From NCBI GenBank assembly GCA_007279945.1, contig QYPG01000012.1, positions 1-37,151 of the forward strand: a stretch of DNA of 37,151 bases. The letters are read 5' to 3'. Made by a program: the position numbers and the translations under genes. This document shows, one piece after another, positions 25,242 through 35,757 of this stretch. Under the pieces are notes generated by a model. That model saw only the letters and a program-made list of their open reading frames with translations, was not told the origin of the DNA and ran no database searches. This stretch comes from Streptomycetaceae bacterium. Lineage in GTDB: Bacteria; Actinomycetota; Actinomycetes; Nanopelagicales; Nanopelagicaceae. Numbering within the stretch: position 1 is the stretch's first letter; each line of letters begins with the position of its first letter.

Positions 25242-26580
25242 ATTTACCGCTGAAGTAGAGGCGCTTGCCGCCGAAGTTTTAGCGTACAGCCTGGATCGGT
25301 TAAAGAATGATCCGCCACTGGATGGACCGCGCACTGCCGAAGATTTATTCAAAGAAGTTGGCAACACAATTACTTCAAAGGGTCTTGGCGGACATGATGC
25401 ACTAGAAGTCTTTACCAGCGTGCTTGCTAAAGCCTGCATCTCAACTGATCATCCACGAAATTTAGCTTTTATTCCTTCGGCCCCAAGTGAGTATGCAAAC
25501 CTTTTTGATCTAGTTGTTGGAGCAAGTGCTTTATACGGTGGCTCATGGCAAGAAGGTGCAGGCGCAGTCTTTGCCGAAAACCAAGCGCTCCGTTGGCTAT
25601 CCGACTTAGCTGGTATGCCTGAAGCTGCGGGTGGGGTATTTGTGCAAGGCGGCACCATTGGAAATCTTTCAGCGTTAGTTGTTGCCCGCTCAGAGGCAAA
25701 GAAAAAATCTCCAGATGCAACTAAATGGGTGATTGCCTGTAGTGAAGAGGCCCATTCTTCAATTGTGAGCGCGGCAAATGTGATGGATGTTGAGATTATG
25801 AAAGTACCCGTAGCCGCTAATGGAAAGTTAATGGGCAGCGCAGTTGCTGCCGCCATTGATGCGCTACACGCAACAACATCGAAGCGAGTATTTGTAGTTG
25901 TAGCGACATCTGGCACTACTAATTTAGGAATCATCGATGACTTAGAAGGTATTGCTGCCGCCGCACACTCTCGTGATATTTGGTTTCATGTCGATGGTGC
26001 CTATGGTTTAGCTGCACTCTGTGCCCCATCAGTGCGCAAACATTTCAATGGCATAGAGCAGGCCGATTCTTTTATTGTGGATCCACACAAATGGTTGTTT
26101 GCACCATACGATGCTTGTGCATTAATTTACCGCGAACCCGAACTTGCGCGCGCAGTGCATTCGCAACATGCTTCATATCTAGATACTTTAAAAGATGGGG
26201 CTTGGTCACCTTCTGATTATGCTATTCAATTAACTCGACGTACTCGCGGATTGCCATTCTGGTTTTCATTAGCTGCACACGGCACCGATGCCTATACCGA
26301 AGCCATGGAACACACATTGGAGATTGCGCGCGCAGCCGCCGAATTAGTTAGAGCGCATCCACATTTAGAACTTTTCTGCGAACCCGAACTTTCTATTGTT
26401 GCTTTTATCCGCAAAGGTTGGGTGGCTAGCGATTATCAAAACTGGTCTGATCAATTACTCTTGGATCAAATTGGATTTATTCCACCGTCATCTCATCACG
26501 GACAACCTATTCTTCGATTTGCAATCGTTAATCCATGGACAAAAATTTCAGATATCAAGTTGATAATGGACAGGCTGTAA
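25234..26580 (+). CDS. PLP-dependent group II decarboxylase
   Basis: A 448-residue fold-type I enzyme of the aromatic-amino-acid/glutamate decarboxylase family. The cofactor Lys is K286 in VDPHKWLFAPYDA; FHVDGAYG supplies the PLP-binding Asp; FVQGGTIGNLSALVVAR is the phosphate-binding region and EEAHSS holds the ring-stacking His. Substrate cannot be read from these motifs; aromatic amino acids, diaminobutyrate or phospho-lipid bases are all possible within the family. The first 40 residues resemble the usual N-terminal helix of the group. It overlaps the SDR-DUF2867 gene by eight bases, so the two are probably one functional unit. Confidence 0.88.
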   Translation: MHEFTAEVEALAAEVLAYSLDRLKNDPPLDGPRTAEDLFKEVGNTITSKGLGGHDALEVFTSVLAKACISTDHPRNLAFIPSAPSEYANLFDLVVGASALYGGSWQEGAGAVFAENQALRWLSDLAGMPEAAGGVFVQGGTIGNLSALVVARSEAKKKSPDATKWVIACSEEAHSSIVSAANVMDVEIMKVPVAANGKLMGSAVAAAIDALHATTSKRVFVVVATSGTTNLGIIDDLEGIAAAAHSRDIWFHVDGAYGLAALCAPSVRKHFNGIEQADSFIVDPHKWLFAPYDACALIYREPELARAVHSQHASYLDTLKDGAWSPSDYAIQLTRRTRGLPFWFSLAAHGTDAYTEAMEHTLEIARAAAELVRAHPHLELFCEPELSIVAFIRKGWVASDYQNWSDQLLLDQIGFIPPSSHHGQPILRFAIVNPWTKISDIKLIMDRL

Positions 26581-26606
26581 ATCCCACACTTTTACGCTCA
26601 TCCCGA

Positions 26607-26612
26607 TACGCT
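26607..26612 (+). promoter_or_regulatory. Predicted -10 box of leaderless DUF3263 gene
   Basis: TACGCT, seven bases (tttaccc), ATG 26620. Confidence 0.5.
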
Positions 26613-26619
26613 TTTACCC

Positions 26620-26883
26620 ATGTCTGCACAGGAAGAGCCAATAATGCACAGCGGCTTGAGCGATTTAGAGACCAGGATCCTAGATTTTGAAGGTAGCTGG
26701 TGGCGTTATGCAGGGGCTAAAGAGGCGGCGATTAAAGAGCTTTTCGACGTGACCGCTCCGCGCTATTACCAACTTCTCAACGACTTGATCGACAGGGATG
26801 ACGCTCTTACCGCCGCCCCGATGCTGGTAAAACGCCTTCGCCGCCTGCGCGAGGCCCGTATGTCCACCCGTATCGCCAGATAG
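26620..26883 (+). CDS. DUF3263 family protein
   Basis: An 87-residue protein with the DUF3263 pattern: LETRILDFEGSWWRYAGAKEAAIKELF followed by TAPRYYQLLNDLI and a basic C-terminus (VKRLRRLREARMSTRIAR). The fold is predicted helical, and the spacing suggests a helix-turn-helix that may bind DNA. The family is restricted to actinobacteria and its role is not established. It stands alone between the decarboxylase and the groEL regulatory region. The leaderless box fixes ATG 26620; M9 is a weaker alternative. Confidence 0.88.
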   Translation: MSAQEEPIMHSGLSDLETRILDFEGSWWRYAGAKEAAIKELFDVTAPRYYQLLNDLIDRDDALTAAPMLVKRLRRLREARMSTRIAR

Positions 26884-26940
26884 CTCGACCTAGCAGCCCT
26901 CTCGTTTTGCGTCTGAGGAGTACCTCCCGTAGATTTGGCG

Positions 26941-26967
26941 TTAGCACTCTCGGGGTGCGAGTGATAA
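26941..26967 (+). promoter_or_regulatory. CIRCE operator of groEL (HrcA binding site)
   Basis: TTAGCACTC, nine bases, GAGTGATAA: the CIRCE inverted repeat with one mismatch in the second arm (A for C). It lies 43 bases before the groEL ATG, the normal place for HrcA repression of a heat-shock gene. hrcA itself is not in the window. Confidence 0.92.
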
Positions 26968-26992
26968 AGCCCCCGGCACACGCAGGATCTAA

Positions 26993-28630
<1,638 letters not shown>

Positions 28631-28656
28631 GACCGTATTTACCTAGTAGTTACGCC

Positions 28657-28692
28657 GAACGCCGTCAGCCGATTAACAGGAGGACGGCGTTC
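28657..28692 (+). terminator. Probable groEL terminator hairpin
   Basis: A perfect 10-base stem (gaacgccgtc / gacggcgttc) with a 16-base loop, 27 bases after the groEL stop. The T run after it is weak (tgcttta), and the DUF3027 promoter box follows at 28698. Confidence 0.65.
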
Positions 28693-28697
28693 TGCTT

Positions 28698-28703
28698 TAC
28701 CCT
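28698..28703 (+). promoter_or_regulatory. Predicted -10 box of leaderless DUF3027 gene
   Basis: TACCCT, six bases (aagcac), ATG 28710. Confidence 0.55.
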
Positions 28704-28709
28704 AAGCAC

Positions 28710-29438
28710 ATGGCCAAGAAGTCGTTAATTAAAAAAGTAAAGGGTGCGCCAACTAACGTTGCCCCTTTTGATGCGACCGACCTTGCCCGCGCAGCAATTA
28801 TTGATGAATTGCATGGTGCATCTGAAATTGGCAAATTTGTTTCTGTTGAGTTCGATGATGAAGATCGCGTTGCGACATATTTATTTGAAGCAAAGTTGCC
28901 CGGCTATAAAGGTTGGCGTTGGTGTGTCACTGTTGCAAAAGTTGATGCTGATGCACAACCAACAATCTGTGATGTAGTTGTTCTTCCTGGTCCAGATGCT
29001 TTAACTGCACCAGATTGGATTCCATACCGCGATCGTATTTTGCCTGGAGATGTTGGCGTTGGCGACATAGTTCCAAGTTCATTAGATGACACACGTTTAG
29101 TTGATGGTGCACAAGCACTTCCGGCCGATGAAGAGTTAGACACTGCAATGGCCCTTGAACTTGGCTTTGGTCGTGCACGTGTGATGTCTATTGAAGGTCG
29201 CGATCAAGCCGCTAAGCGTTGGTATGACGGTGACCGTGGACCGAAGTCTCCAATGGCTGAATCTGCACCCAAGCCTTGTTATTCATGTGGCTTCTTTATC
29301 CCGATCGCCGGCTCGTTGCGCTCAACTTTTGGCGTGTGTGCCAATGCAATTTCACCTGAAGATGCACGCGTAGTCTCAGTAGATCATGGCTGCGGTGCTC
29401 ACTCGGAAGCGACCTTCAACGCTCCTCTGTTAAACTAA
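28710..29438 (+). CDS. DUF3027 family protein
   Basis: A 242-residue actinobacterial protein of DUF3027 (compare M. tuberculosis Rv0883c). Diagnostic parts are ARAAIIDELHGASEIGKFVSVE, GYKGWRWCVTVAKV, EVVLLPG-like VVVLPGPDAL with APDWIPYRDRILPGDVG, and a Cys-rich end: CYSCGF, later GVCAN and HGCGAHSE, a likely zinc ribbon. The middle AKRWYDGDRGPKSPMAE is also conserved in the family. Its function is unknown; the nucleic-acid-binding look of the Cys cluster is inference. It is flanked by the groEL terminator and the cold-shock gene, the same neighbourhood as serC and citA in mycobacteria. Confidence 0.88.
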   Translation: MAKKSLIKKVKGAPTNVAPFDATDLARAAIIDELHGASEIGKFVSVEFDDEDRVATYLFEAKLPGYKGWRWCVTVAKVDADAQPTICDVVVLPGPDALTAPDWIPYRDRILPGDVGVGDIVPSSLDDTRLVDGAQALPADEELDTAMALELGFGRARVMSIEGRDQAAKRWYDGDRGPKSPMAESAPKPCYSCGFFIPIAGSLRSTFGVCANAISPEDARVVSVDHGCGAHSEATFNAPLLN

Positions 29439-29497
29439 TCACCTGCCCGCACCCCTGCGGCTTTATCAGTACACAAAATTCTTAAGGAGCCCTCCCT

Positions 29498-29881
29498 ATG
29501 CCTACAGGCCGCGTTAAATGGTTTTCATTGGAAAAGGGTTTTGGTTTTATTGCAAATGATGAAGGCGAAGATGTTTATTTAGCCGCTTCATCACTTCCAG
29601 AAGGTGTCACTACCGTCAAACCTGGAACAAAGCTTGAGTTCAGTGTTGCCGATAGCCGTAAAGGCCCACAAGCTATGTCGGTTCATATCGTTGATGCTCC
29701 ACCCTCATTGGCTGAGAACTCACGAGTTAATCCCGATGATTTAGCGGCGATGATTGAAGATACGATCAAGATTTTAGATCGCGTCGGAAATGGTCTGCGC
29801 CATGGTCGCCACCCAGCCGGGCCAGAAGCAGAGCGATTGGGCCGTGTACTGCGCGGTATTGCTGCTGCGCTAGAGGCTTAA
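29498..29881 (+). CDS. Cold-shock domain protein with C-terminal extension (CspB type)
   Basis: A 127-residue protein. The N-terminal cold-shock domain (1 to about 66) has GRVKWFSLEKGFGFIANDEGEDVYL with the RNP1-like K-G-F-G-F-I; the second motif is modified (DVYLAASSL rather than DVFVHFS). The C-terminal 55 residues are helical (DDLAAMIEDTIKILDRVGNGLRHGRHP) and match the longer actinobacterial CspB of the Rv0871 type. It should bind single-stranded RNA or DNA. It has a conventional Shine-Dalgarno (aaggag, about 29484) eight bases before ATG. Its stop overlaps the stop of the convergent DUF2530 gene by four bases. Confidence 0.93.
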   Translation: MPTGRVKWFSLEKGFGFIANDEGEDVYLAASSLPEGVTTVKPGTKLEFSVADSRKGPQAMSVHIVDAPPSLAENSRVNPDDLAAMIEDTIKILDRVGNGLRHGRHPAGPEAERLGRVLRGIAAALEA

Positions 29882-30066
29882 ATCCCGCTTCGTCGTGCGC
29901 GGCGAATGGAGTAACGAATACCAGTTGCGCCTAATGAGGCACCAAAAACACAGGTCCAAATGATTTTTGCATCGGCGTTTATTGCGAGTGCAATAACACC
30001 AGCGATTAGCCAGCAGAGTGTTCCAATTGCTACTAAGGTTACAACTGAGCGAATATTTGTTGACAT
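29878..30066 (-). CDS. DUF2530 small membrane protein
   Basis: A 62-residue protein with two predicted membrane segments (VVTLVAIGTLCWLIAGVIALAI and IIWTCVFGASLGATGIRY) and a basic tail (SIRRARRSGI). W-T-C with G-x-x-L-G-x-x-G is the DUF2530 pattern. It is found only in actinobacteria and has no known function. The ATG is supported by TACTCT six bases upstream. The 5' end is interleaved with the start region of the divergent MFS gene. Confidence 0.8.
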   Translation of the reverse strand: MSTNIRSVVTLVAIGTLCWLIAGVIALAINADAKIIWTCVFGASLGATGIRYSIRRARRSGI

Positions 30067-31355
30067 ACGAGAAGAGTAATGCGATTTCTATAAAAGTAGA
30101 TGGTAACTGGCGCTCTTTTAGGCATCGAAATTACCGCATCCTTTTTCCAGCAAACAGCATTTCAAACATTGGTAGTTGGGCTCAACGCATTGCCCAGGAC
30201 TGGTTGATATTAGAGTTAACTAATAATAACGGCACATATTTAGGTCTAGTTACTGCCGTGCAGTTTGCACCAGTCTTACTCTTCTCACTTCACGGAGGAG
30301 TACTAGCCGATCGCCTCGATAAACGTAAAGTTCTTATTGCAACAAATATCGTTGGGGGTGCAGCGTCAGTCGGACTTGGGCTATTAGTCACAACCCACGC
30401 AGTTCAACTGTGGCACGTCTTCGTATTAGCTGCCGTACTTGGAGTATCTACCGCCATTGATGCTCCGGTGCGCCAAGCATTTACAAGTGAACTCGTTGGC
30501 AACGATGATTTACCAAATGCAGTGAGTTTGAACTCGGCGAATTTTAATGGTGGGCGTTTAATCGGCCCAGCGGTTTCAGGCTTATTAATCGCCGCTTTTG
30601 GCACGGGGCCTTCGTTTTTGATAAATGGGGCGACCTACTTTTTTGTAATCTTTGCGCTATTAAAACTAGATAAAAAAGATTTTTTCCATCAAGACCGACC
30701 CAAATCTCTTGGCAATATCCGAGAGGGCATTGCTTACGCTAAGGCTCGCCCCGACATCTATGTAGTCATGATCATGGTCTTTGCTCTTGCAACTTTTGGT
30801 CTTAACTTTCAAATTTTTAACGCCCTTATGGCCACACAGGAGTTTGGTTTAGGTCCGGTGAACTTTGGCCTGATGGGAACTTTTATTGCTGTGGGATCAC
30901 TCACGGGTGCAATTGCATCGGCACGTCTAGAACGATTTAGAACAACGCGCTTTGTAATGCTTGGCGGAATGGCATTTTCAGCATCCATCATGATGTTATC
31001 AATTTTGCCAAACTACACAACGTATATTCTCTGGCTACCAATATGTGGACTTACCGCACTCACAACTTTAGTTTCGGCAAATTCAATTGTGCAGATGAGC
31101 ACGGATCCAGCTATTCGGGGTCGTGTTATGGGGTTGTACTTATTAATTTTTATGGGTGGAACACCCTTTGGTTCACCGCTTATAGGTGTTACTACTGATT
31201 TAATCGGGATTCGATTGACAATAGTAGTCTGCGGCGGAATTTCTCTTGCAGTTTCACTCTTTGTCTGGGTTAAGTTTCGGAATAAAGTACAAGTGCCAGC
31301 AGATATCAGTGTCGAAGCAGTTTTAAAGTCCCGCAATCGCAATCATAATAATTAA
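30060..31355 (+). CDS. MFS transporter (drug or siderophore efflux type)
   Basis: A 12-helix major facilitator. Homology to the family begins at SFRHRNYRILFPANSISNIGSWAQRIAQDWLILELT and continues through GGVLADRLDKRKVLI, the loop 2-3 motif. The protein belongs with TetA/EntS-like proton-driven exporters; the substrate is unknown. The start is unclear: there is no in-frame ATG or GTG near the homology. The nearest codons are TTG 30060 (used here) and 30057, and the longest frame opens at GTG 30018 inside DUF2530. ATG 30100 is out of frame. The 3' end overlaps a 26-residue ORF on the other strand. Confidence 0.88.
   Translation: MTYEKSNAISIKVDGNWRSFRHRNYRILFPANSISNIGSWAQRIAQDWLILELTNNNGTYLGLVTAVQFAPVLLFSLHGGVLADRLDKRKVLIATNIVGGAASVGLGLLVTTHAVQLWHVFVLAAVLGVSTAIDAPVRQAFTSELVGNDDLPNAVSLNSANFNGGRLIGPAVSGLLIAAFGTGPSFLINGATYFFVIFALLKLDKKDFFHQDRPKSLGNIREGIAYAKARPDIYVVMIMVFALATFGLNFQIFNALMATQEFGLGPVNFGLMGTFIAVGSLTGAIASARLERFRTTRFVMLGGMAFSASIMMLSILPNYTTYILWLPICGLTALTTLVSANSIVQMSTDPAIRGRVMGLYLLIFMGGTPFGSPLIGVTTDLIGIRLTIVVCGGISLAVSLFVWVKFRNKVQVPADISVEAVLKSRNRNHNN
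30073..30078 (-). promoter_or_regulatory. Predicted -10 box of leaderless DUF2530 gene
   Basis: TACTCT on the minus strand, six bases (tctcgt), then ATG 30066. Confidence 0.5.
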
Positions 31356-31403
31356 ACCAAAAAGCACAATGAGGGTTACAAGCCTGCGAGTTTTATAGCT
31401 CAT
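31323..31403 (-). CDS. 26-residue hydrophobic microprotein coupled to an MFS gene
   Basis: An open frame from ATG 31403 to TAA 31323-31325. It reads a basic start (MSYKTRR) then one membrane segment (LVTLIVLFGLIIMIAIAGL) to the end. The ATG overlaps the TGA of the upstream MFS gene (ATGA), the classic arrangement for coupled translation. Its last 33 bases lie antisense to the 3' end of the other MFS gene. A basic-then-hydrophobic layout predicts N-in topology. I know no family. It might be a small regulatory partner of the transporter, but this is inference from position. Confidence 0.5.
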   Translation of the reverse strand: MSYKTRRLVTLIVLFGLIIMIAIAGL

Positions 31404-32559
31404 ACATGCTCCTGAACTGGCCGCGAAGGTATGAATTTAACGATACCAAATGCAATGGCAATTAGCACGGGCACCATGATGTAGGCACGAGAAATTCCAA
31501 AGCTATCTCCAAATACTCCAAGCAAGAACGGTGCCACTGCAATTGCAATGCCAGCGGCAAGGGATGATCGTCCGATAGCTAAGTCTGGGCGACCATCACT
31601 AAATGAAATCAAGCGAATCGATGCCAAAGCAAACTGCATAGATACTCCTAGACCGACAGTAAAGAGTGATGCCAAGCTGAGAAACATATTGTGCGATAAC
31701 CAAAAGGAGACAAAACCAACGAACTGGATAGCAATAATGGTGAGAAGTTGGGTGTCTAATTTCAGGTTATGTAAGACAAGTCCGCCATACCAGCGGCCGA
31801 TTCCCATGCCAGTGCCCAGTGCCACGATTGCAACTGTTGAGATTGCTGCAGTTGAACCAACACGATCGCGCAAAAGTGCCGCCGACCAAAATGATGTTGC
31901 AAACTCACTTGAAATACAGGCAACGAAACCAATCCAGGCAATCCAAAAGGTTCGCGAGAGTTTTCCGCTTTGCGGACCAGATTCATCGGGCACGTGTGCG
32001 TCATCGCTCTTATCGCGCCCAACAATAAATAGCGCAATTGCCACAGGCAGTGCAAGCAGCAAACCAAGGCGCCACAAATGTGGGAAGGCGATAGCTATGG
32101 TGCCGATCAAGGCAGTACCAGTAACAAAACCAACGGATGCGATGCCATTTGCTTGCGGAATCGCAACTTCAGCGGCCTTGCCATAGTGATGAGACATCGC
32201 CGTAAGCATTGTGTTGATAATGATGGAGGTTCCAAAGCCAGTTATAAACGTGGCAGGAAGTGTCATATATACGGGTGGAGAAGCAACAAAAATCGCCAAA
32301 CCTGATGCAAAAATAAGTAGGCCAATCCACGATAAAAGTTCACGACCAAAGCGATGAACGAGGCGCGGATTTGCATACCCTGCAGCGATAGATGCAACGC
32401 CCATTGCGGTGCCATGTAGGCCAGCAACAGTTAAAGAGGTTCCTTGGTCTGCACGCAGAAGTGATTGTGCAGGGCCAAAGCCACCTAAGTAAAAGTTAAC
32501 AATGGCGGTTTGGGTAGCGACTATCCAAAAAAAGCGATCACGCTTAAAACTCTTTGGCA

Positions 32560-32560
<1 letters not shown>
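31400..32560 (-). CDS. MFS transporter
   Basis: A 386-residue, about 12-helix major facilitator. It starts KRDRFFWIVATQTAIVNFYLGGFGPAQSLL and has GYANPRLVHRFGRELLSW (motif A-like loop), GFGTSIIINTMLTAMSHHYG in helix 4, and a central hydrophilic loop GRDKSDDAHVPDESGPQSGKLSR. The substrate is unknown. GTG 32560 shares its G with the TAG of serC (TAGTG), so it is in one operon with pdxH and serC. The stop overlaps the start of the 26-residue ORF. A serine or vitamin B6 role is possible from the operon but not shown by the sequence. Confidence 0.85.
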
Positions 32561-33681
<1,121 letters not shown>

Positions 33682-33684
33682 TTA

Positions 33685-33690
33685 AGTTTA
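33685..33690 (-). promoter_or_regulatory. Predicted -10 box of leaderless serC, built on a stop codon
   Basis: TAAACT on the minus strand, six bases (taacca), then ATG 33678. The TAA is the stop codon of pdxH. Confidence 0.5.
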
Positions 33691-34353
33691 TGGGTAGTAG
33701 CGGCCTAACTCCCAATCAGCGGTTGAGTTGCTTCGTTCATATCTCAAGCGATCATGTAATCGCGAATAACGTCCCTGCCAAAATTCAATGTGAAGTGGAG
33801 TGACGCGATATCCGCCCCAATGTGGCGGACAGGGCACGGTAGATCCTTCAGGCCATTTCTGCGCCGCTCCTTGGAATCTCTGCTCTAGCTCTTCACGCGA
33901 TAACAATGGTGCTGATTGATGGCTGGCCCATGCACCGATTTGTGATGACCATGGGCGAGTAGCGAAATAAGCTTCGGTTTCTTCCCGCGTAGTTTTTTCA
34001 GCTAGGCCACTTATTGAAACCTGTCGCTCCATTACATACCAAGGAAAGAGCAACGAGACTTGCGGATTCATTTCAATTGCATGGCCTTTGCGAGATGAGT
34101 AGTTAGAGTAAAAAGTAAATCCACCGAGGGAGATATCTTTTAATAAAACCGTACGTGTAGTGATGGAGGAGTCTGGGCCTTGCGTTGAAAGCACCATGGC
34201 ATTTGCCTCAATGATCATTACATTGTCTTGGGCTTCACGCAGCCAGTTTTCAAATGCATCGAAAGGATTTTTAGGCAAGGTTCCTATGCCCTGTTCGCCA
34301 TACGAACGGCGCATTGCAGCGATTTCATGTGGCCCAAAACTCTTCTCGCTCAT
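33688..34353 (-). CDS. pdxH: Pyridoxamine 5'-phosphate oxidase
   Basis: A 221-residue FMN enzyme oxidising pyridoxine and pyridoxamine phosphates to PLP. TRTVLLKDISLGGFTFYSNYSSRKGHAIEMNP is the FMN-binding core, LLFPWYVMERQVSISGLAE follows, and RPWSSQIGAWASHQS with RLHDRLRYER are C-terminal signatures. ATG 34353 is used; a GTG at 34371 would add six residues (MRFDTP) and neither has a clear ribosome site. PLP made here serves serC and the two other PLP enzymes in the window. It is nine bases upstream of serC and divergent from citrate synthase. Confidence 0.93.
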   Translation of the reverse strand: MSEKSFGPHEIAAMRRSYGEQGIGTLPKNPFDAFENWLREAQDNVMIIEANAMVLSTQGPDSSITTRTVLLKDISLGGFTFYSNYSSRKGHAIEMNPQVSLLFPWYVMERQVSISGLAEKTTREETEAYFATRPWSSQIGAWASHQSAPLLSREELEQRFQGAAQKWPEGSTVPCPPHWGGYRVTPLHIEFWQGRYSRLHDRLRYERSNSTADWELGRYYP

Positions 34354-34465
34354 AGGTGTATCGAACCTCACTTTCGTTGTGAGTGCATCCTCGGGTTAGT
34401 TTGGTCGCCAGCACCCCTTGCATAGGTGCAGAATTAGCCCACTACCCAGACAAAAGGAGTCCATC

Positions 34466-35581
34466 GTGCCAGAGAGTTTCAAGCCCGGCCTAGAAGGTGT
34501 TATTGCTTTTGAGTCTGAGATTGCTGAGCCAGACAAAGAGGGTGGTTCGCTTCGATACCGTGGCGTAGATATTGAAGAACTCGTTGGTCGCGTTTCATTT
34601 GGAAATGTGTGGGGCTTGCTTGTTGATGATCAATTTAATCCTGGGCTTCCTAACGCTGAAAAGTTTCCGTTGCCAGTTCACTCGGGTGATGTTCGCGTAG
34701 ATGTCCAGGCTGCGATCTCAATGTTGGCACCAGCATGGGGCTTTAAGCCACTACTTGATATAGACGATGCCGAGGCACGCAGTAATTTAGCGCGTGCATC
34801 AGTAATGGTTCTTTCTTATTTAGCACAAGCTGCACGTGGATTAATCGCACCCGCAGTTCCAGAATCGCAAATCGACAAGGCTCATACAGTTGTTGAACGC
34901 ATGATGATTCGTTGGCGTGGAGAGCCTGACCCACTTCATGTTCGTGCAATCGATGCTTACTTTGTTTCTGCTGCAGAGCACGGTATGAACGCGTCAACAT
35001 TTACATCTCGTGTTATTGCATCAACTGGTGCAGATGTTGCTGCTGCTCTTTCAGGTGCAATCGGTGCCATGTCAGGACCGCTTCACGGTGGTGCACCTTC
35101 TCGCGTACTTCATATGATTGAAGAGGTTGAAAAAACTGGAAACGCTGAGGCGTACATTAAAGATTTGTTAGATCGTAAAGAGCGCTTAATGGGATTTGGT
35201 CATCGCGTGTATCGCGCTGAAGATCCACGTGCGCGCACATTGCGACGCACTGCACGCGAATTAAATGCTCCTCGTTATGAAGTTGCCGAAGCACTTGAGA
35301 AAGCAGCGTTAAAAGAGTTGCGTGAGCGTCAACCTGATCGCGTGCTTGAAACAAATGTGGAGTTTTGGGCAGCAATCATTTTAGATTTTGCCGAAGTTCC
35401 TTCACATTTATTTACATCGATGTTTACCGCTGCGCGCACTGCCGGTTGGTCTGCACATATTTTGGAAGAAAAGCGCACTGGACGTCTGATTCGTCCAACG
35501 TCTAGATATATTGGCAAAGCTCCACGATCCGTAGAGTCCGTTGCCGGCTGGGATTCGACTGTAGAGCAGCTTCACAAGTAA
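34466..35581 (+). CDS. citA: Citrate synthase (CitA type)
   Basis: A 371-residue citrate synthase condensing oxaloacetate and acetyl-CoA. GLEGVIAFESEIAEPDKEGGSLRYRGVDIEELV is typical of the actinobacterial CitA (Rv0889c-like). Catalytic residues lie in GPLHGGAPS (His), GFGHRVYRAEDPRA (His) and ILDFAEVPSHLFT (Asp). The short length fits the dimeric, type I-like form without NADH regulation. GTG 34466 with Shine-Dalgarno aaaggag (34453-34459) is preferred over the longer frame from 34418. It is divergent from pdxH and followed by the sugar-binding protein leader. Confidence 0.94.
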   Translation: MPESFKPGLEGVIAFESEIAEPDKEGGSLRYRGVDIEELVGRVSFGNVWGLLVDDQFNPGLPNAEKFPLPVHSGDVRVDVQAAISMLAPAWGFKPLLDIDDAEARSNLARASVMVLSYLAQAARGLIAPAVPESQIDKAHTVVERMMIRWRGEPDPLHVRAIDAYFVSAAEHGMNASTFTSRVIASTGADVAAALSGAIGAMSGPLHGGAPSRVLHMIEEVEKTGNAEAYIKDLLDRKERLMGFGHRVYRAEDPRARTLRRTARELNAPRYEVAEALEKAALKELRERQPDRVLETNVEFWAAIILDFAEVPSHLFTSMFTAARTAGWSAHILEEKRTGRLIRPTSRYIGKAPRSVESVAGWDSTVEQLHK

Positions 35582-35757
35582 CCCTGTAACAGGCTTATGC
35601 AAAGCCAAAGCTTTATAACGATTTAGTAAAAATAAGGCAAAAACCCTGCTATTCATGGGTCGTGCTTTGCTTTTCATGCGCATAAGCAGTGGGATAAGGG
35701 CACCAGGAAACCTGCACCCCCAAGAAGAGGTTTTCGAATTTTAAAGGAGATTACTTA
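35582..35757 (+). promoter_or_regulatory. Leader/promoter region of the sugar-binding protein gene
   Basis: A 176-base gap without an ORF of note. It holds a partial palindrome TGCTT..AAGCA (35668-35688) around the perfect 8-mer ATGCGCAT (35676-35683), a candidate repressor site. A hairpin follows at 35698-35720: GGG/CCC, a symmetrical CAC/CAC internal loop, CAGG/CCTG and an AAA loop. Shine-Dalgarno aaaggag is at 35743-35749. No confident -10/-35 pair and no known riboswitch is recognised. Confidence 0.4.

Noticed and set aside
29446-29462. Short inverted repeat (ccgca / tgcgg) as a DUF3027 terminator
   Set aside because: Only five base pairs and no T tract; too weak to list as a feature.
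30079-30093. ATG at 30079 as the MFS start
   Set aside because: Out of frame and stops after four codons.
31548-32186. 212-codon plus-strand frame inside the MFS gene
   Set aside because: Antisense to transmembrane helices, hydrophilic and motif-free.
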